From assembly GCF_024806835.1 (NCBI RefSeq), contig NZ_JANTYU010000001.1, forward strand, positions 620,001 to 684,000: a stretch of 64,000 nt of DNA. Reading direction: 5' to 3'. A model generated the notes under the pieces. The model did not search any database. It saw only the letters and a list, made by a program, of their open reading frames with translations, and was not told the origin of the DNA. This stretch comes from Xanthomonas sp. 3793 (lineage in GTDB: Bacteria; Pseudomonadota; Gammaproteobacteria; Xanthomonadales; Xanthomonadaceae). Both the position numbers and the translations under genes were made by a program. Shown in pieces: positions 33,644 through 42,879 of the stretch. Positions within the stretch are counted from its first letter, which is position 1. Each line of letters opens with the position of its first letter.

Positions 33644-35509
33644 TCAATCATCGGCAGCGGCCCCTGCCCCTGCATCGGCCGTGTCTGCCGCAGCGTCCTC
33701 CGGATACGGCGACACGCCGCCATCGGCGATGAAGCGATCAATACGCGCTTCCAGCACCGGCAGAGGCACCGAGCCGGTCTGCAGCACCGCATCGTGGAAA
33801 TGGCGCAGGTCGAATTTTTCGCCCAACGCCGCTTCGGCCTTGCGGCGCAGCTCCAGAATCTTCAACTCGCCCAGGTAATACGACAGCGCCTGCCCGGGCC
33901 AGGCGATATAGCGGTCCACCTCGGTGGTGACTTCGTGCTCGCTCAGCGCGGTGTTGTCGCGCAGGTAGGCTTGCGCCTGTTCGCGCGTCCAGCCCTTGTG
34001 GTGGATGCCGGTGTCGATCACCAGCCGGCACGCGCGCCACATCTGGTAGGTGAGATAGCCGAAGCGATCGTAGGGCGTGTCGTACATGCCCATTTCCTGC
34101 CCCAGGTACTCCGAATACAGCGCCCAGCCTTCGCCGTAGGCGGAGATGTAGGCGTAGCGGCGAAACTCCGGCAGCCCCCGCGTTTCTGCGGCCAGCGGCA
34201 TCTGCAGCGCGTGGCCGGGCGAGGATTCGTGCAAGGTCAACGCAGTGAGGTTGTAGAACGGCCGCGATGGCAGGTTGTAGGTGTTGACCAGGTAGATGCC
34301 CGGACCGCCACGGCCCCCGGTGTAGAACGGCGCCAGTTCCGGTGGCACCGGCTTGATCGCGAAACGACGGCGCGGCAGGCGGCCGATGTAATCGCCCACC
34401 TTGGCATCCACCCGCTTGGCGATCCACGCGGCCTGCTTGAGCAGCTCTTCCGGCGTCTTGGCATAAAACTGCGGGTCGGTCCGCAGAAAGTGCAGGAACG
34501 CCGGAAACACCGCCTGCCCGGCCGGCGGCTTGAAGCCGCTCTCGGCGATGGTGGCATCCATCTGCTTGCGCAGCTTGGCGACTTCTTCCAGGCCGATCTG
34601 GTGGATCTGCTCGGGGCTCAGGTCCAGCGTGGTGAATTCGCGGATCTGCGCGCGGTAGTAGGCCTGGCCATCGGGCAAGGCCTCACCGGCAAGCGTGGGA
34701 CGTGCGCGCGGCTGGTACTCGGTGCGGATGAAGTCCAGCAATCGCGCATAGGCCGGCACCACCTGCGCGTCGATGGTCTGCACTGCCTGCTGCCGCAATT
34801 GCGCCTGCACATCGGCAGGCAGCGTCGCCGGCATCTGTTTAAACGGCGCGTAGAACGCATTGGCCTCGCCCTTGGCCTGCGCCACATCGGCGATGGACGC
34901 ATCGCGCCCGGTCAGCGTGACCTTGGGTTGGCTGAATCCCCGCGCAAGACCGGCACGCATATTGTCGGTGTGCTCGGCGAAGTAACGCGGGATATCGGCC
35001 AGCATCGTCAGATAGCGCTGGTAGTCCTCGCGCGTGCGCAGCTTGGCTTCGGCACTGAAGCCCAGGTCGCTCCAGAACGCCGAGTCGCTGTTGAACGGCA
35101 TTTCCCAGGCGCGAAAGCGTTGCTGATCCAGCAGCACCTGCAGTTGCTGGCGGTACACCTGGTAGCTCACCTGCTCCTCGGCCGGCAACTGCGCTGCCGG
35201 AATCGCATCCAGCTCGGCCAAGGCCTTTTGCCAGTACGCGGTGCGCAGGTTTTGCGTGGCCACGTCCACCTTGGGCAGATGATCGGCCTGCTGCTCCTGC
35301 GTGGCCTGATTGTCTTCGTCCACCGCGCCGGAGAGCTGCGCCTGGCGCCAGCGCCATTCGCGCGTGTACAGCGCCTTGAAGCGTGCCGCTGCACTGTCTT
35401 GCGTGGTGGCTGCGGGCGCTGCGGCCTGCGCCTGCATTGCGGTGCCGCCCAGGCTGGCAGCGATCAACACACTCAATGCGCTCGCGCGCCAGACGCTGCT
35501 GGTCTTCAT
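33644..35509 (-). CDS. DUF885 secreted putative metallopeptidase
   Basis: 621 aa from the ATG at 35509, with GGAGG 7 nt upstream and a signal peptide after it (SALSVLIAASLGGTAMQAQA). The start overlaps the stop of the preceding DUF885 gene as ATGA. The DUF885 signature is present: LTLHESSPGHALQM (HExxPGH type, likely metal site), YGEGWALYSEYLG and a PGQALSYYLG stretch. Proteins of this type behave as zinc-dependent peptidases where studied, but the specificity here is unknown. It is a tandem paralog of 35506-37323. Unlike that copy it has a cleavable signal and no lipobox, so it would be free in the periplasm or secreted. Confidence 0.8.
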   Translation of the reverse strand: MKTSSVWRASALSVLIAASLGGTAMQAQAAAPAATTQDSAAARFKALYTREWRWRQAQLSGAVDEDNQATQEQQADHLPKVDVATQNLRTAYWQKALAELDAIPAAQLPAEEQVSYQVYRQQLQVLLDQQRFRAWEMPFNSDSAFWSDLGFSAEAKLRTREDYQRYLTMLADIPRYFAEHTDNMRAGLARGFSQPKVTLTGRDASIADVAQAKGEANAFYAPFKQMPATLPADVQAQLRQQAVQTIDAQVVPAYARLLDFIRTEYQPRARPTLAGEALPDGQAYYRAQIREFTTLDLSPEQIHQIGLEEVAKLRKQMDATIAESGFKPPAGQAVFPAFLHFLRTDPQFYAKTPEELLKQAAWIAKRVDAKVGDYIGRLPRRRFAIKPVPPELAPFYTGGRGGPGIYLVNTYNLPSRPFYNLTALTLHESSPGHALQMPLAAETRGLPEFRRYAYISAYGEGWALYSEYLGQEMGMYDTPYDRFGYLTYQMWRACRLVIDTGIHHKGWTREQAQAYLRDNTALSEHEVTTEVDRYIAWPGQALSYYLGELKILELRRKAEAALGEKFDLRHFHDAVLQTGSVPLPVLEARIDRFIADGGVSPYPEDAAADTADAGAGAAADD

Positions 35510-37323
35510 CCGCGTGCCTCCGGCGCCGCCTTGGCCTGCGCGATCCACTGGCGCACGCGCTGCTGCTGCATCGCCAGCGGCATCGCGCCGCCGCCAAGCA
35601 CCGCCTCGTGGAAGGCGCGCACATCGAAGCGGTCGCCGAGTTCTTTTTCCGCCTCCGCACGCAGCGCAAGAATCTGCAGCTGCCCCAGTTTGTAACCCAG
35701 CGCCTGCCCCGGCCAGACGATGTAGCGATCGGTTTCGGACTGGATGCTGGGCTCATCGTCGGATGGATGGGCGTGGAAGAAATCCACCATCTGCTGGCGA
35801 TTCCAGCGCTTGTGATGCACGCCGGTATCGAGCACCAGCCGATTGGCGCGCAGCAACTCGCCGGACAGCCGGCCGTAGTCGTTGTACGGGTCCTTGAAGA
35901 AGCCGATCTCCTTGCCCAGGCGTTCGGCGTACAGCGCCCAGCCTTCGATATAGGCGTTGTAGCCGGCCTGCTGGCGGAACGGCGGCAACGGCAGCGTCTG
36001 CGCAAGCGAGATCTGCAGGTGATGGCCGGGCACGCCCTCGTGATAGGCAGTGGTTTCGATATTGACCAGCGTGCGGCTGGCGTAGTCGCTGGTGTTGACC
36101 TTCACGATCGCCGGCTTGGTGCCTTCCGGATTGCTTTGCCAGTATTCGGCGCCGGGCGCAGCCCGCCGGAACGCCGGCATCGCCTGTACCTCCAGCGCGG
36201 TCTTGGGCAGATGGCCGAACAGCTTGGGCAACTCCGGCTCCATCGCGGCGATGTACTGGCGGTACTGCTGCAGGATCTGTTCGCCGGAGCTGGCGAAGTG
36301 GCGCTTGTCGGTGTCCACCGCCTTGCGGAAGCTGGCCAGGTCTGCAAAGCCCTGCGCCTTGGCGATCACCGCCATCTCGCCTTCGATACGCGCCACTTCC
36401 TGCAGGCCGATCTGATGGATCTGCTCCGGCGCCATGTCGGTGGTGGTCTGGGTATGGATGGCGTAGCGATAGCGGCGTTCGCCGTCGGGCAGCGACCAGA
36501 TGCCTTCGGAACTGCGGCCTTGAGCGGCGTATTCGTCGCGCACGAACGCCGTCAGCCTGGCGTAGGCCGGACGCACCTGTTGCTCGATCGCCGCAAGCAG
36601 CTGCGTGCGCAGCGCAGCGCGTTGATCGGCCGGCACGGCGGCATCGAGCTTTTTCAGCGGCGAAGCGAACGGGCTCTGCTCGCCGGTCAGCGCGGCGATC
36701 TTGTCGATCTGCTCGGGCAGGCGCTCCAGCAGATACCGCGGCTGCACCAGTCCCTCCTTCGCACCCTGCCGCGACACCGCGATCACCTGATCGATCACCG
36801 TTGGAATCGTCTGCAGGCGCTTGATGTAATCCTGGTAGTCCTTGGGGTTTTCGAACGGAAACGCATCGCCGTAGCCGGCCAGCCCCAGCTGGACGCCACC
36901 GATCGGCTCCAGCGGCATCGCATAGGTTTTCAGGTCGATGCCTTCGAGCTTGTCGCGCAACTGGCCGAGCATCATCTGCAGGCTGAGCTGGCGTTGCGCA
37001 TCCAGCGTCTTGCTGTCGATCGCTTCGAATTGCTTGAGCAGCTCGGCGGTGGCGCTGCGGTCGGCCTGTACGGCCTCCAGCGAGTAATCGCTCCAGCGGT
37101 CGTTATAGCGCTTGTCGCCGATGATGCTGGCGAACTCGGGGTTGTGCTGCAGCTGGTATTGCCACTGTTTGTCCAGCAGCGCATCGAAGGCTGTGGCGGC
37201 CTGTTCGCCGGTTGGCGCGGAGGGGGCCGCAACCGCCGTTTCCGTTGCCGGCGGCGCCGGCTTGCAGGCAGTGAACAAGGCGGCGGCCAGCAGGCCGATG
37301 GCGACAGGACGCAGGTGGTTCAT
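35506..37323 (-). CDS. DUF885 lipoprotein, putative metallopeptidase
   Basis: 605 aa. The start ATG at 37323 has TTGGAG upstream. The N-terminus MNHLRPVAIGLLAAALFTAC is a lipoprotein signal with lipobox LFTAC, Cys at residue 20. The DUF885 motifs TTAYHEGVPGHHLQISLAQ, YIEGWALYAERLGKE and WPGQALGYKLGQ are intact. It is the upstream partner of the second DUF885 gene (4-bp overlap). One copy would be membrane-anchored and one soluble, acting on related peptides. Position downstream of the hydroxyproline operon suggests trimming of proline/hydroxyproline-rich peptides (inference). Confidence 0.82.
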   Translation of the reverse strand: MNHLRPVAIGLLAAALFTACKPAPPATETAVAAPSAPTGEQAATAFDALLDKQWQYQLQHNPEFASIIGDKRYNDRWSDYSLEAVQADRSATAELLKQFEAIDSKTLDAQRQLSLQMMLGQLRDKLEGIDLKTYAMPLEPIGGVQLGLAGYGDAFPFENPKDYQDYIKRLQTIPTVIDQVIAVSRQGAKEGLVQPRYLLERLPEQIDKIAALTGEQSPFASPLKKLDAAVPADQRAALRTQLLAAIEQQVRPAYARLTAFVRDEYAAQGRSSEGIWSLPDGERRYRYAIHTQTTTDMAPEQIHQIGLQEVARIEGEMAVIAKAQGFADLASFRKAVDTDKRHFASSGEQILQQYRQYIAAMEPELPKLFGHLPKTALEVQAMPAFRRAAPGAEYWQSNPEGTKPAIVKVNTSDYASRTLVNIETTAYHEGVPGHHLQISLAQTLPLPPFRQQAGYNAYIEGWALYAERLGKEIGFFKDPYNDYGRLSGELLRANRLVLDTGVHHKRWNRQQMVDFFHAHPSDDEPSIQSETDRYIVWPGQALGYKLGQLQILALRAEAEKELGDRFDVRAFHEAVLGGGAMPLAMQQQRVRQWIAQAKAAPEARG

Positions 37324-37351
37324 GCAGTTGCTCCAAGATGCAATGGCGGCC

Positions 37352-37418
37352 GTAGGAGCGCGCTTGCGCGCGATGAGGCTTTATCGGTAACGCCAATCGC
37401 GCGCAAGCGCGCTCCTAC
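37352..37418. repeat. GTAG-headed REP palindrome
   Basis: GTAGGAGCGCGCTTGCGCGC (then GAT) at 37352-37374 pairs perfectly with its reverse complement at 37396-37418 across a 21-bp loop. The GTAGGAGCG head is the same as in the array at 61124-61600 and matches the GTAG-type REP elements known from Xanthomonadaceae. In transcripts crossing from the M24 gene toward the DUF885 genes it would form a strong hairpin, possibly limiting expression downstream. Confidence 0.8.
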
Positions 37419-37440
37419 GCGTGCGTGGGCCCATACAGGT

Positions 37441-38640
37441 TCACGCAAACGGTTGATCGATCGCCGGCGACGGTGGCGTAAACCACTGCGCGCCGGCATC
37501 GGTGACATGAAAGTGGTCTTCCAGGCGCACGCCGAACTCGCCGGGCACCACGATCATCGGCTCGTTGCTGGCGCACATGCCCGGCCGCAGTGGCTGCGCA
37601 TTGCCGCGCACCAGATACGGCGCTTCATGGATCGCCAGGCCGCAGCCATGGCCGGTGCGATGCGGCAGACCGGGCAAACGATAATCGGGGCCGAGCCCGG
37701 CCGCCTCCAGCACCGTGCGCGCGGCCTGGTCCACTGCCTCGCAGGCCAGGCCTGGGCGGATCGCCGCAAACGCCGCCGCCTGCGCGGCCTGCTCCAGGTC
37801 CCAGATACGCCGTTGCGCATCGCTGGGCGTGCCGTAGCTCCAGGTGCGGGTGATATCGGAGTGGTAGCCCTGCACGGTGCAACCGGTGTCGATCAGCACC
37901 AGCTCGCCTTCGCGCAGCTGCTGCACGCCGGGAATGCCGTGCGGAAATGCGGTGGCATGGCCGAACTGCACGATGCAGAAGGTCGAGCCGTTGTCCGCGC
38001 CCAGCGCGCGATGCGCCTGATCGATGAAGCGCACCAGCTGATCGGTACCGATCCCCTCGTGCGCGATGCCGGCGGCCAGCCGCTGCACCAGCAAGGTCAT
38101 GTCGCAGGCCTGCTGCATCAGCGCCAGTTCGGCCGGCGACTTGCACATGCGGCAGCCGTCGATGATGGCGCCGGCATCGCGGATGGCCGTGCCCAGATGC
38201 GCACGCAAGCCGGTATGCACGGCGAAGGCGATGCCCGGGTCCAGCGCCAGTGCGTGCGCATGGCGATCGTCCATCGCCTGCACCACCAGCGCGTAGGGGT
38301 CTTCGTGTTCTTCCCACAGGTATTTGGCCACCGGAACCTGCAGCACCGCATCCAGCGAGCCTTCCTCGAATGCCGGGCAGAGCAGCACCGGGTCGCCCTG
38401 CAGGGTCAGCAACGCGGCGACCAGCCGCTCGCTGGCGCCCCATGGCACGCCGGTGAAATAGCGTAATGAGGTGCCGGCGCCGATCAACAACGCATCCACG
38501 CCGTGCGCGCGCATCAGCGCACGTGCGCGTTCGATGCGCTGCGCGTACTCGGCCGCGGCGATCGGCGCGGCGCGCTGCGCCCACGGCACCAGTTGCGCAT
38601 GCGCCTGTTCCAGCGACAGGCCACCGATCTGCGCGCTCAT
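37441..38640 (-). CDS. M24-family Xaa-Pro peptidase-like protein
   Basis: 399 aa from the ATG at 38640, which overlaps the preceding stop as ATGA and has GGAG about 9 nt upstream. The creatinase-type N-domain (residues ~30-160) is followed by the pita-bread domain with metal ligands: two Asp in LIDTGCTVQGYHSDITRTW, His in HGCGLAIHEAPYL, and Glu in SNEPMIVVPGEFG and VRLEDHFHV. There is no signal peptide, so it is cytoplasmic. M24 prolidases split X-Pro dipeptides. Embedded in a hydroxyproline operon, cleavage of X-Hyp dipeptides to feed the pathway is a sensible proposal, not shown. Confidence 0.85.
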   Translation of the reverse strand: MSAQIGGLSLEQAHAQLVPWAQRAAPIAAAEYAQRIERARALMRAHGVDALLIGAGTSLRYFTGVPWGASERLVAALLTLQGDPVLLCPAFEEGSLDAVLQVPVAKYLWEEHEDPYALVVQAMDDRHAHALALDPGIAFAVHTGLRAHLGTAIRDAGAIIDGCRMCKSPAELALMQQACDMTLLVQRLAAGIAHEGIGTDQLVRFIDQAHRALGADNGSTFCIVQFGHATAFPHGIPGVQQLREGELVLIDTGCTVQGYHSDITRTWSYGTPSDAQRRIWDLEQAAQAAAFAAIRPGLACEAVDQAARTVLEAAGLGPDYRLPGLPHRTGHGCGLAIHEAPYLVRGNAQPLRPGMCASNEPMIVVPGEFGVRLEDHFHVTDAGAQWFTPPSPAIDQPFA

Positions 38641-40232
38641 GTGCCCGCTCCAAGATCGGCCGTGCTCCACTGCCCATCGACCAGCCGCGCGACGCCGCCC
38701 GGATTGCGCTGGCGCAGTTCCGGCGGCAGCAAGGCATCGGGCACGGCGTCGTAGCTGTGCAAGGCGGCAAAGCGGCGGATCGCGCCCGGCATGCCCACCG
38801 CGGTGAATCCCGGATGCCCGGTGCTCGGGAACGGGCCACCGTGGTTTTGCGCCGCGCTCACCGCCACGCCGGTCGGCATCTTGCTGTTGATCAACCGCCC
38901 CACCCGCGCACGCAGCGCGGGGGCGATGGCCTGCCATGCCGCATCGTCGCTGCCATCGACGGCGCGATACAGCGTGCCGGTCAGGTTGCCTTCGAATGCG
39001 GTGGCCAACTGCGCCATCTGCGCGTCGTCCTGCGCACGCACCAGCAGGCTCACCGGGCCGAATGCCTCGGTCTGCAGCGCGTGCGGGTTGGCCAGAAACG
39101 CCGGTGCCTCCACGCTCAGCAAGGTTGGCGCATAGCGGTAGCCGTCCTCGCCGGTGTGCCCCCCCGCCAGCACCGCCGCGCCGGCGGCGCGCAAGCTCGC
39201 CACGCCACGTTGCACGCCATCCACCCCTGCGGCCGAGAACAGCACCATCGGCAGGGCCGCTTCGAAATGCGCCTTGGTGGCCGCGACGAATGCATCGCCC
39301 GCCGCGCCGTGCGGCACCACCACCACGCCGGGATTGGTGCAGAACTGGCCGCTGCCCAAGGTGCATGAGGCAAAAAATTCCTGCGCCAGGGCTTCGCCGC
39401 GCTCGGCCAGTGCGCCCGGCAACAGGAACACCGGGTTGACGCTCGAGAGCTCGGCATAGAACGGCACGCCAGCCGCATCGGCAGCAGCCTTCAACGCCAG
39501 GCCGCCCGCGCGGCTACCGGTAAACCCGATCGCGCCCAGGCGCGCATCGCCGGCCAGCCGAACGCCGACCGCGTTGTCGAAGTGATACAGCAACTGCACT
39601 GCCGCTGCCGGCAGGCCCGCCGCAAGCAAGGCTGTGTGCGCAAGCTGCGCCATGCGCTGGCTGGTGGCCGGATGCAGCGGGTGCGCCTTGGCGATCACCG
39701 GGTTGCGCGCGGCAATGGCCGAGGCGAAATCGCTGCCGGCGATCGCATTGAACGCGAACGGGAAATTGTTGGGGCCAAACACCAGCACCGGTTTGCCCAG
39801 CGGCGCCAGATGCGAGCGCAGATCGGCGCTGCTGTCGATGATGGGGGTGGTCCAGCTGTAGCTGCGCACCGCGTTTGCGGCCTGGCGCAACTGACCGCTG
39901 GTGCGCGGCAGCTCGTTGCCGCGCAGGCGCGTGGGCGCTGGCAATGCGGTTTCTGCATGCGCGAGTGCGACCAGGGTGTCGGCATCGGCATCCAGCGCAT
40001 CGGCGTACGCGTCCAGAAACGCGGCAATGCGCTCGACCGGTGCGGCAGCCAGCTCGGCGGCGACCGCTTGCGCGGCGGTGAGCGCGGTTTCGATGTCCTC
40101 GGCACTGCTGACCGGAAACAGCGGCCCGATCGGCTCGCCCGTCGCCGGGTTGGCGGCGCGGAAACTGCCCGTCGCAGCGTGGCTGGGCTGCCATTGGCCG
40201 GCCAGCAGAATGGGTTGGATCGTCTCGTTCAT
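38637..40232 (-). CDS. 2-oxoglutarate semialdehyde dehydrogenase (hydroxyproline type)
   Basis: 531 aa from the ATG at 40232 (AAGG upstream). An aldehyde dehydrogenase fold with VFGPNNFPFAFNAIAGSD (NAD-binding/substrate region), TGSRAGG, the general-base Glu in YAELSSVNP and the catalytic Cys in GSGQFCTNPG. The NFPFAF and GQFCTNPG wording is that of alpha-ketoglutaric semialdehyde dehydrogenases, which complete pentose, glucarate or hydroxyproline routes by making 2-oxoglutarate. The neighbouring deaminase, which produces exactly this semialdehyde, supports the hydroxyproline assignment. It is separated by 190 bp from the deaminase and overlaps the M24 gene. Confidence 0.87.
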   Translation of the reverse strand: MNETIQPILLAGQWQPSHAATGSFRAANPATGEPIGPLFPVSSAEDIETALTAAQAVAAELAAAPVERIAAFLDAYADALDADADTLVALAHAETALPAPTRLRGNELPRTSGQLRQAANAVRSYSWTTPIIDSSADLRSHLAPLGKPVLVFGPNNFPFAFNAIAGSDFASAIAARNPVIAKAHPLHPATSQRMAQLAHTALLAAGLPAAAVQLLYHFDNAVGVRLAGDARLGAIGFTGSRAGGLALKAAADAAGVPFYAELSSVNPVFLLPGALAERGEALAQEFFASCTLGSGQFCTNPGVVVVPHGAAGDAFVAATKAHFEAALPMVLFSAAGVDGVQRGVASLRAAGAAVLAGGHTGEDGYRYAPTLLSVEAPAFLANPHALQTEAFGPVSLLVRAQDDAQMAQLATAFEGNLTGTLYRAVDGSDDAAWQAIAPALRARVGRLINSKMPTGVAVSAAQNHGGPFPSTGHPGFTAVGMPGAIRRFAALHSYDAVPDALLPPELRQRNPGGVARLVDGQWSTADLGAGT

Positions 40233-40422
40233 TGCGGCACCTTCATTGCATGGAATCGACCTGTGCGCAGCATGCGACAGCGGCCGACCAAGGGGCCGAT
40301 GCGGATGCCGCAGCAAACGCGACATCCGCATCGATCAGCGCACGTCGCTGCGCACACGGCGACGTGGTTGCGCGACACGCTGACAGATCGGCGTGTCGCG
40401 CAGCGTCATGGTGCCTGCGTGA

Positions 40423-41331
40423 TCAGGACAACGTAGGCGCGGTGGCGATCGCATGGTCGATCACCTTGAGCGCAGCCTCGCGCTCGGCGCCGGCCACCAC
40501 CAGCCGCGGTGCGCGCACATGCTCGCTCCCCAGGCCGACCTTTGCCTGCACCAGTTTGATCAGCTGCACGAAGGTGGGCACGGTATCCAGGCGCAGCAGC
40601 GGCAGGAACCAGTTGTACAACTCCTTGGCGGCCGGGTAACCGCCATCGCGCGCCAGCTCGAACAGCCGTACCGATTCGGCGGGATAGGCGTTGACCAGGC
40701 CGGCGATCCAGCCCTTGGCGCCCATGCTCAGGCCTTCGACGATGGCATCGTCCATGCCGACCAGCAGCGCCAGCCGATCGCCCAGCAATTCCTGCAATGC
40801 CGCGAAACGGCGCACATCGCCGGAAGATTCCTTCACCGCCTGCAGGTTGGGGAATTCGGCCGCCAGCTCGGCGATCTGCGCCGGGCCGAAATCGGTCTTG
40901 TAGGCGACCGGGTTGTTGTACAGGATCACCGGCAGATCGGTCGCGCCGATCACCGCGCGCACGTGCGCGCCCATCTCGCGCCAGTCGGTGGAGTAGACGT
41001 AGGGCGGCAGCACCATCAAGCCGCCGCATCCGATCTCCTTGGCGGCCTTGGCCAGCGCCACCGCTTCGCCGGTCGCCAGGCTGGCGATGCCCGGCACCAC
41101 CGGCACGCGGCCGTTCAAGGCAGCGACCAGGGTGCGCAGGATCGCCAGCTTGTCGTCCACGCTCAGGGTGGCCGCTTCGCCCAACGAGCCCAGCGGCACG
41201 ATCGCGGTGCAGCCGGCATCCACCAGCTGGTTGGCGTGCTTGCCGAGGAAGTCGTGATCGATCTCACCGGAGGCGGTGAACGGGGTGGTGATGGCCGGCA
41301 ACACGCCGTGCCAGAACGTAGCGATGCTCAT
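40423..41331 (-). CDS. Pyrroline-4-hydroxy-2-carboxylate deaminase (DHDPS family)
   Basis: 302 aa from the ATG at 41331, overlapping the preceding stop by 4 bp, with AAGGG upstream. A dihydrodipicolinate synthase-type barrel with Schiff-base Lys167 (NLQAVKESSG) and Tyr138 (PVILYNNP). The lysine pathway role is unlikely because the gene sits between hydroxyproline dehydrogenase subunits and the semialdehyde dehydrogenase. In that pathway this family deaminates and dehydrates pyrroline-4-hydroxy-2-carboxylate to 2-oxoglutarate semialdehyde. Confidence 0.86.
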   Translation of the reverse strand: MSIATFWHGVLPAITTPFTASGEIDHDFLGKHANQLVDAGCTAIVPLGSLGEAATLSVDDKLAILRTLVAALNGRVPVVPGIASLATGEAVALAKAAKEIGCGGLMVLPPYVYSTDWREMGAHVRAVIGATDLPVILYNNPVAYKTDFGPAQIAELAAEFPNLQAVKESSGDVRRFAALQELLGDRLALLVGMDDAIVEGLSMGAKGWIAGLVNAYPAESVRLFELARDGGYPAAKELYNWFLPLLRLDTVPTFVQLIKLVQAKVGLGSEHVRAPRLVVAGAEREAALKVIDHAIATAPTLS

Positions 41332-42641
41332 GGATGATTCCCTTGCGAGTCGGAAGTGAACGAGTCGGCCAGCGCCGCGAGGCGGACCGGGAACAACGGC
41401 GGCCGGCGGCCGGCGTCGGTGGAAAGATCGGGCGGGCAACGGCCGAGTTCGGCCAGTGCGCTACCGCAGATGCGGCCCTGACAGGCGCCCATGCCGCAAC
41501 GCGAGGCCAGCTTGGCATCGCGTGCGTCGTAAAACGCGTCCAGCGCGCCCAGCGGCACGTCTTCGCAGCGGCAGACCAGCGTGTCCGGTTGCGCCAGCGC
41601 GCGGATGCGTGGATGCAGCGCGAACTGCTGTTGCAGCAGCTGCGCAAACGCGCGAACGGCGCGCCGACGCGGCTGCAACCGCAGTGCATGATCGGGTGCG
41701 CCGGCGGCCATGTGCCCGGCCATCGCGCCTTCGACCAGCGCGCAATCGCGCCCGCCGATGCCGCAGGCTTCGCCGGCTGCGAAGATCTGCACGACACTGG
41801 TGCGCAGCAACGCATCGACCTGCACCTGCTGATGCGCACCGCACGGCTCCAGCTGGCAACCCAGCAACTGCGCCAGTTCGACATTCGGCACCAGCCCGTA
41901 CCCCACGGCGAGCTGATCGCAGGCCACGCGGGTACGCCCGGCAGGGCCGTCGATCTCGACCTCGCGCAGCTGCGTATCGCCATAGGCGGCCACCACCACG
42001 CTGCCGGCGCGATAGGCAACGCGATGCAATTGCAGCCGCAGCGCCACCGCCTGCGCAGCCTTGCCTGGCCAGCGCCACAACTGCGCAGCGAAGGTACGCA
42101 ACGCTGCAGCGCCGGTCTGCTCGTGGATGCCGAGCACCTGCGCGCCATGTCGCTGCAAGGTGGCCGCACTGGCCAGCAGCAACGGCCCGCTGCCGGCCAC
42201 CAGCACCCGCTTGCCGCGCAATGGCCAGCCTTGTTTGGCCAGCGCCTGCGCCGCGCCTGCGCCGGTAACGCCGGGCAAGGTCCAGCCCGGAAACGGCAAC
42301 AGCAATTCGCGTGCGCCGGTGGCCAGCACCAGCGCGGCGTAATGCAGTTGCAGCGCGCCATCCGGGCCATCGGCCAAGAGCCAGCCTGGCTGGGCAAGCA
42401 GGATCTGCGTGCGGGTCAGCAGGCTGATCGCGGCATTGCCCTGCACCTGCCGCAGCAGCGCACGCGCATCGGCCGGCGCACCGTGGTGCACGTCGCTGCG
42501 CCACACCTGCCCGCCCGCGCGCGGCTGCATGTCCACCACGCCCACGCGCGCGCCATGGCCGGCGGCGGCCTGCGCCGCCGCCAGACCGGCTGGTCCGGCG
42601 CCGATCACCAGCACATCGAAATGCAGCACGCGCTCAGCCAT
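41328..42641 (-). CDS. D-hydroxyproline dehydrogenase FAD/NAD(P)-type subunit
   Basis: 437 aa from the ATG at 42641, overlapping the 2Fe-2S gene by 8 bp. It has the Rossmann motif VLVIGAGPAGLAAAQAAAGHG, a second dinucleotide site (LVAGSGPLLLASAATL) and a C-terminal cysteine-rich patch (VCRCEDVPLG and CGMGACQGRICG) that would hold an additional Fe-S centre (BFD-like fer2). The family is the HcnB/OoxA-type subunit of heteromeric amino acid dehydrogenases. With the 2Fe-2S protein and the DAO-type subunit it forms a likely three-subunit D-hydroxyproline dehydrogenase, as known in Pseudomonas aeruginosa. Confidence 0.85.
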   Translation of the reverse strand: MAERVLHFDVLVIGAGPAGLAAAQAAAGHGARVGVVDMQPRAGGQVWRSDVHHGAPADARALLRQVQGNAAISLLTRTQILLAQPGWLLADGPDGALQLHYAALVLATGARELLLPFPGWTLPGVTGAGAAQALAKQGWPLRGKRVLVAGSGPLLLASAATLQRHGAQVLGIHEQTGAAALRTFAAQLWRWPGKAAQAVALRLQLHRVAYRAGSVVVAAYGDTQLREVEIDGPAGRTRVACDQLAVGYGLVPNVELAQLLGCQLEPCGAHQQVQVDALLRTSVVQIFAAGEACGIGGRDCALVEGAMAGHMAAGAPDHALRLQPRRRAVRAFAQLLQQQFALHPRIRALAQPDTLVCRCEDVPLGALDAFYDARDAKLASRCGMGACQGRICGSALAELGRCPPDLSTDAGRRPPLFPVRLAALADSFTSDSQGNHP

Positions 42642-42879
42642 CGGTACGCACCTGCATGCCCTCGTGCACATCCACCAGGCATGCGCGTTGCTGCGCAACG
42701 CCGTCGATGCGGACGCGGCATTCGAAGCACACGCCCATGCCGCATAACGGTGCCCGCGGCTGACCGCTGCTGGACTGGCGAAACTGCAGCGTCGCCTGCG
42801 CCACCGCGGCTGCCACGCTGGCGCCGGCGGGCACGTCCACCGGCTGCGCATCCACGTACAGGCGGACCATGGCGCTCAT
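42634..42879 (-). CDS. 2Fe-2S subunit of D-hydroxyproline dehydrogenase
   Basis: 81 aa. It overlaps the stop of the DAO-type gene as ATGA. A ferredoxin-type small protein with C46, C51, C54 and C67 (PLCGMGVCFECRVRI, then RACL), the plant-type 2Fe-2S spacing CX4CX2CX12C. It is homologous to HcnA-type electron-transfer subunits. It passes electrons between the two flavin subunits encoded on either side and has no other obvious partner. Confidence 0.87.
   Translation of the reverse strand: MSAMVRLYVDAQPVDVPAGASVAAAVAQATLQFRQSSSGQPRAPLCGMGVCFECRVRIDGVAQQRACLVDVHEGMQVRTDG

Noticed and set aside
40423..41331. Lysine-pathway dihydrodipicolinate synthase (dapA)
   Set aside because: The family matches, but it overlaps hydroxyproline dehydrogenase genes, and the operon supplies exactly the substrate of the DHDPS-family deaminase.
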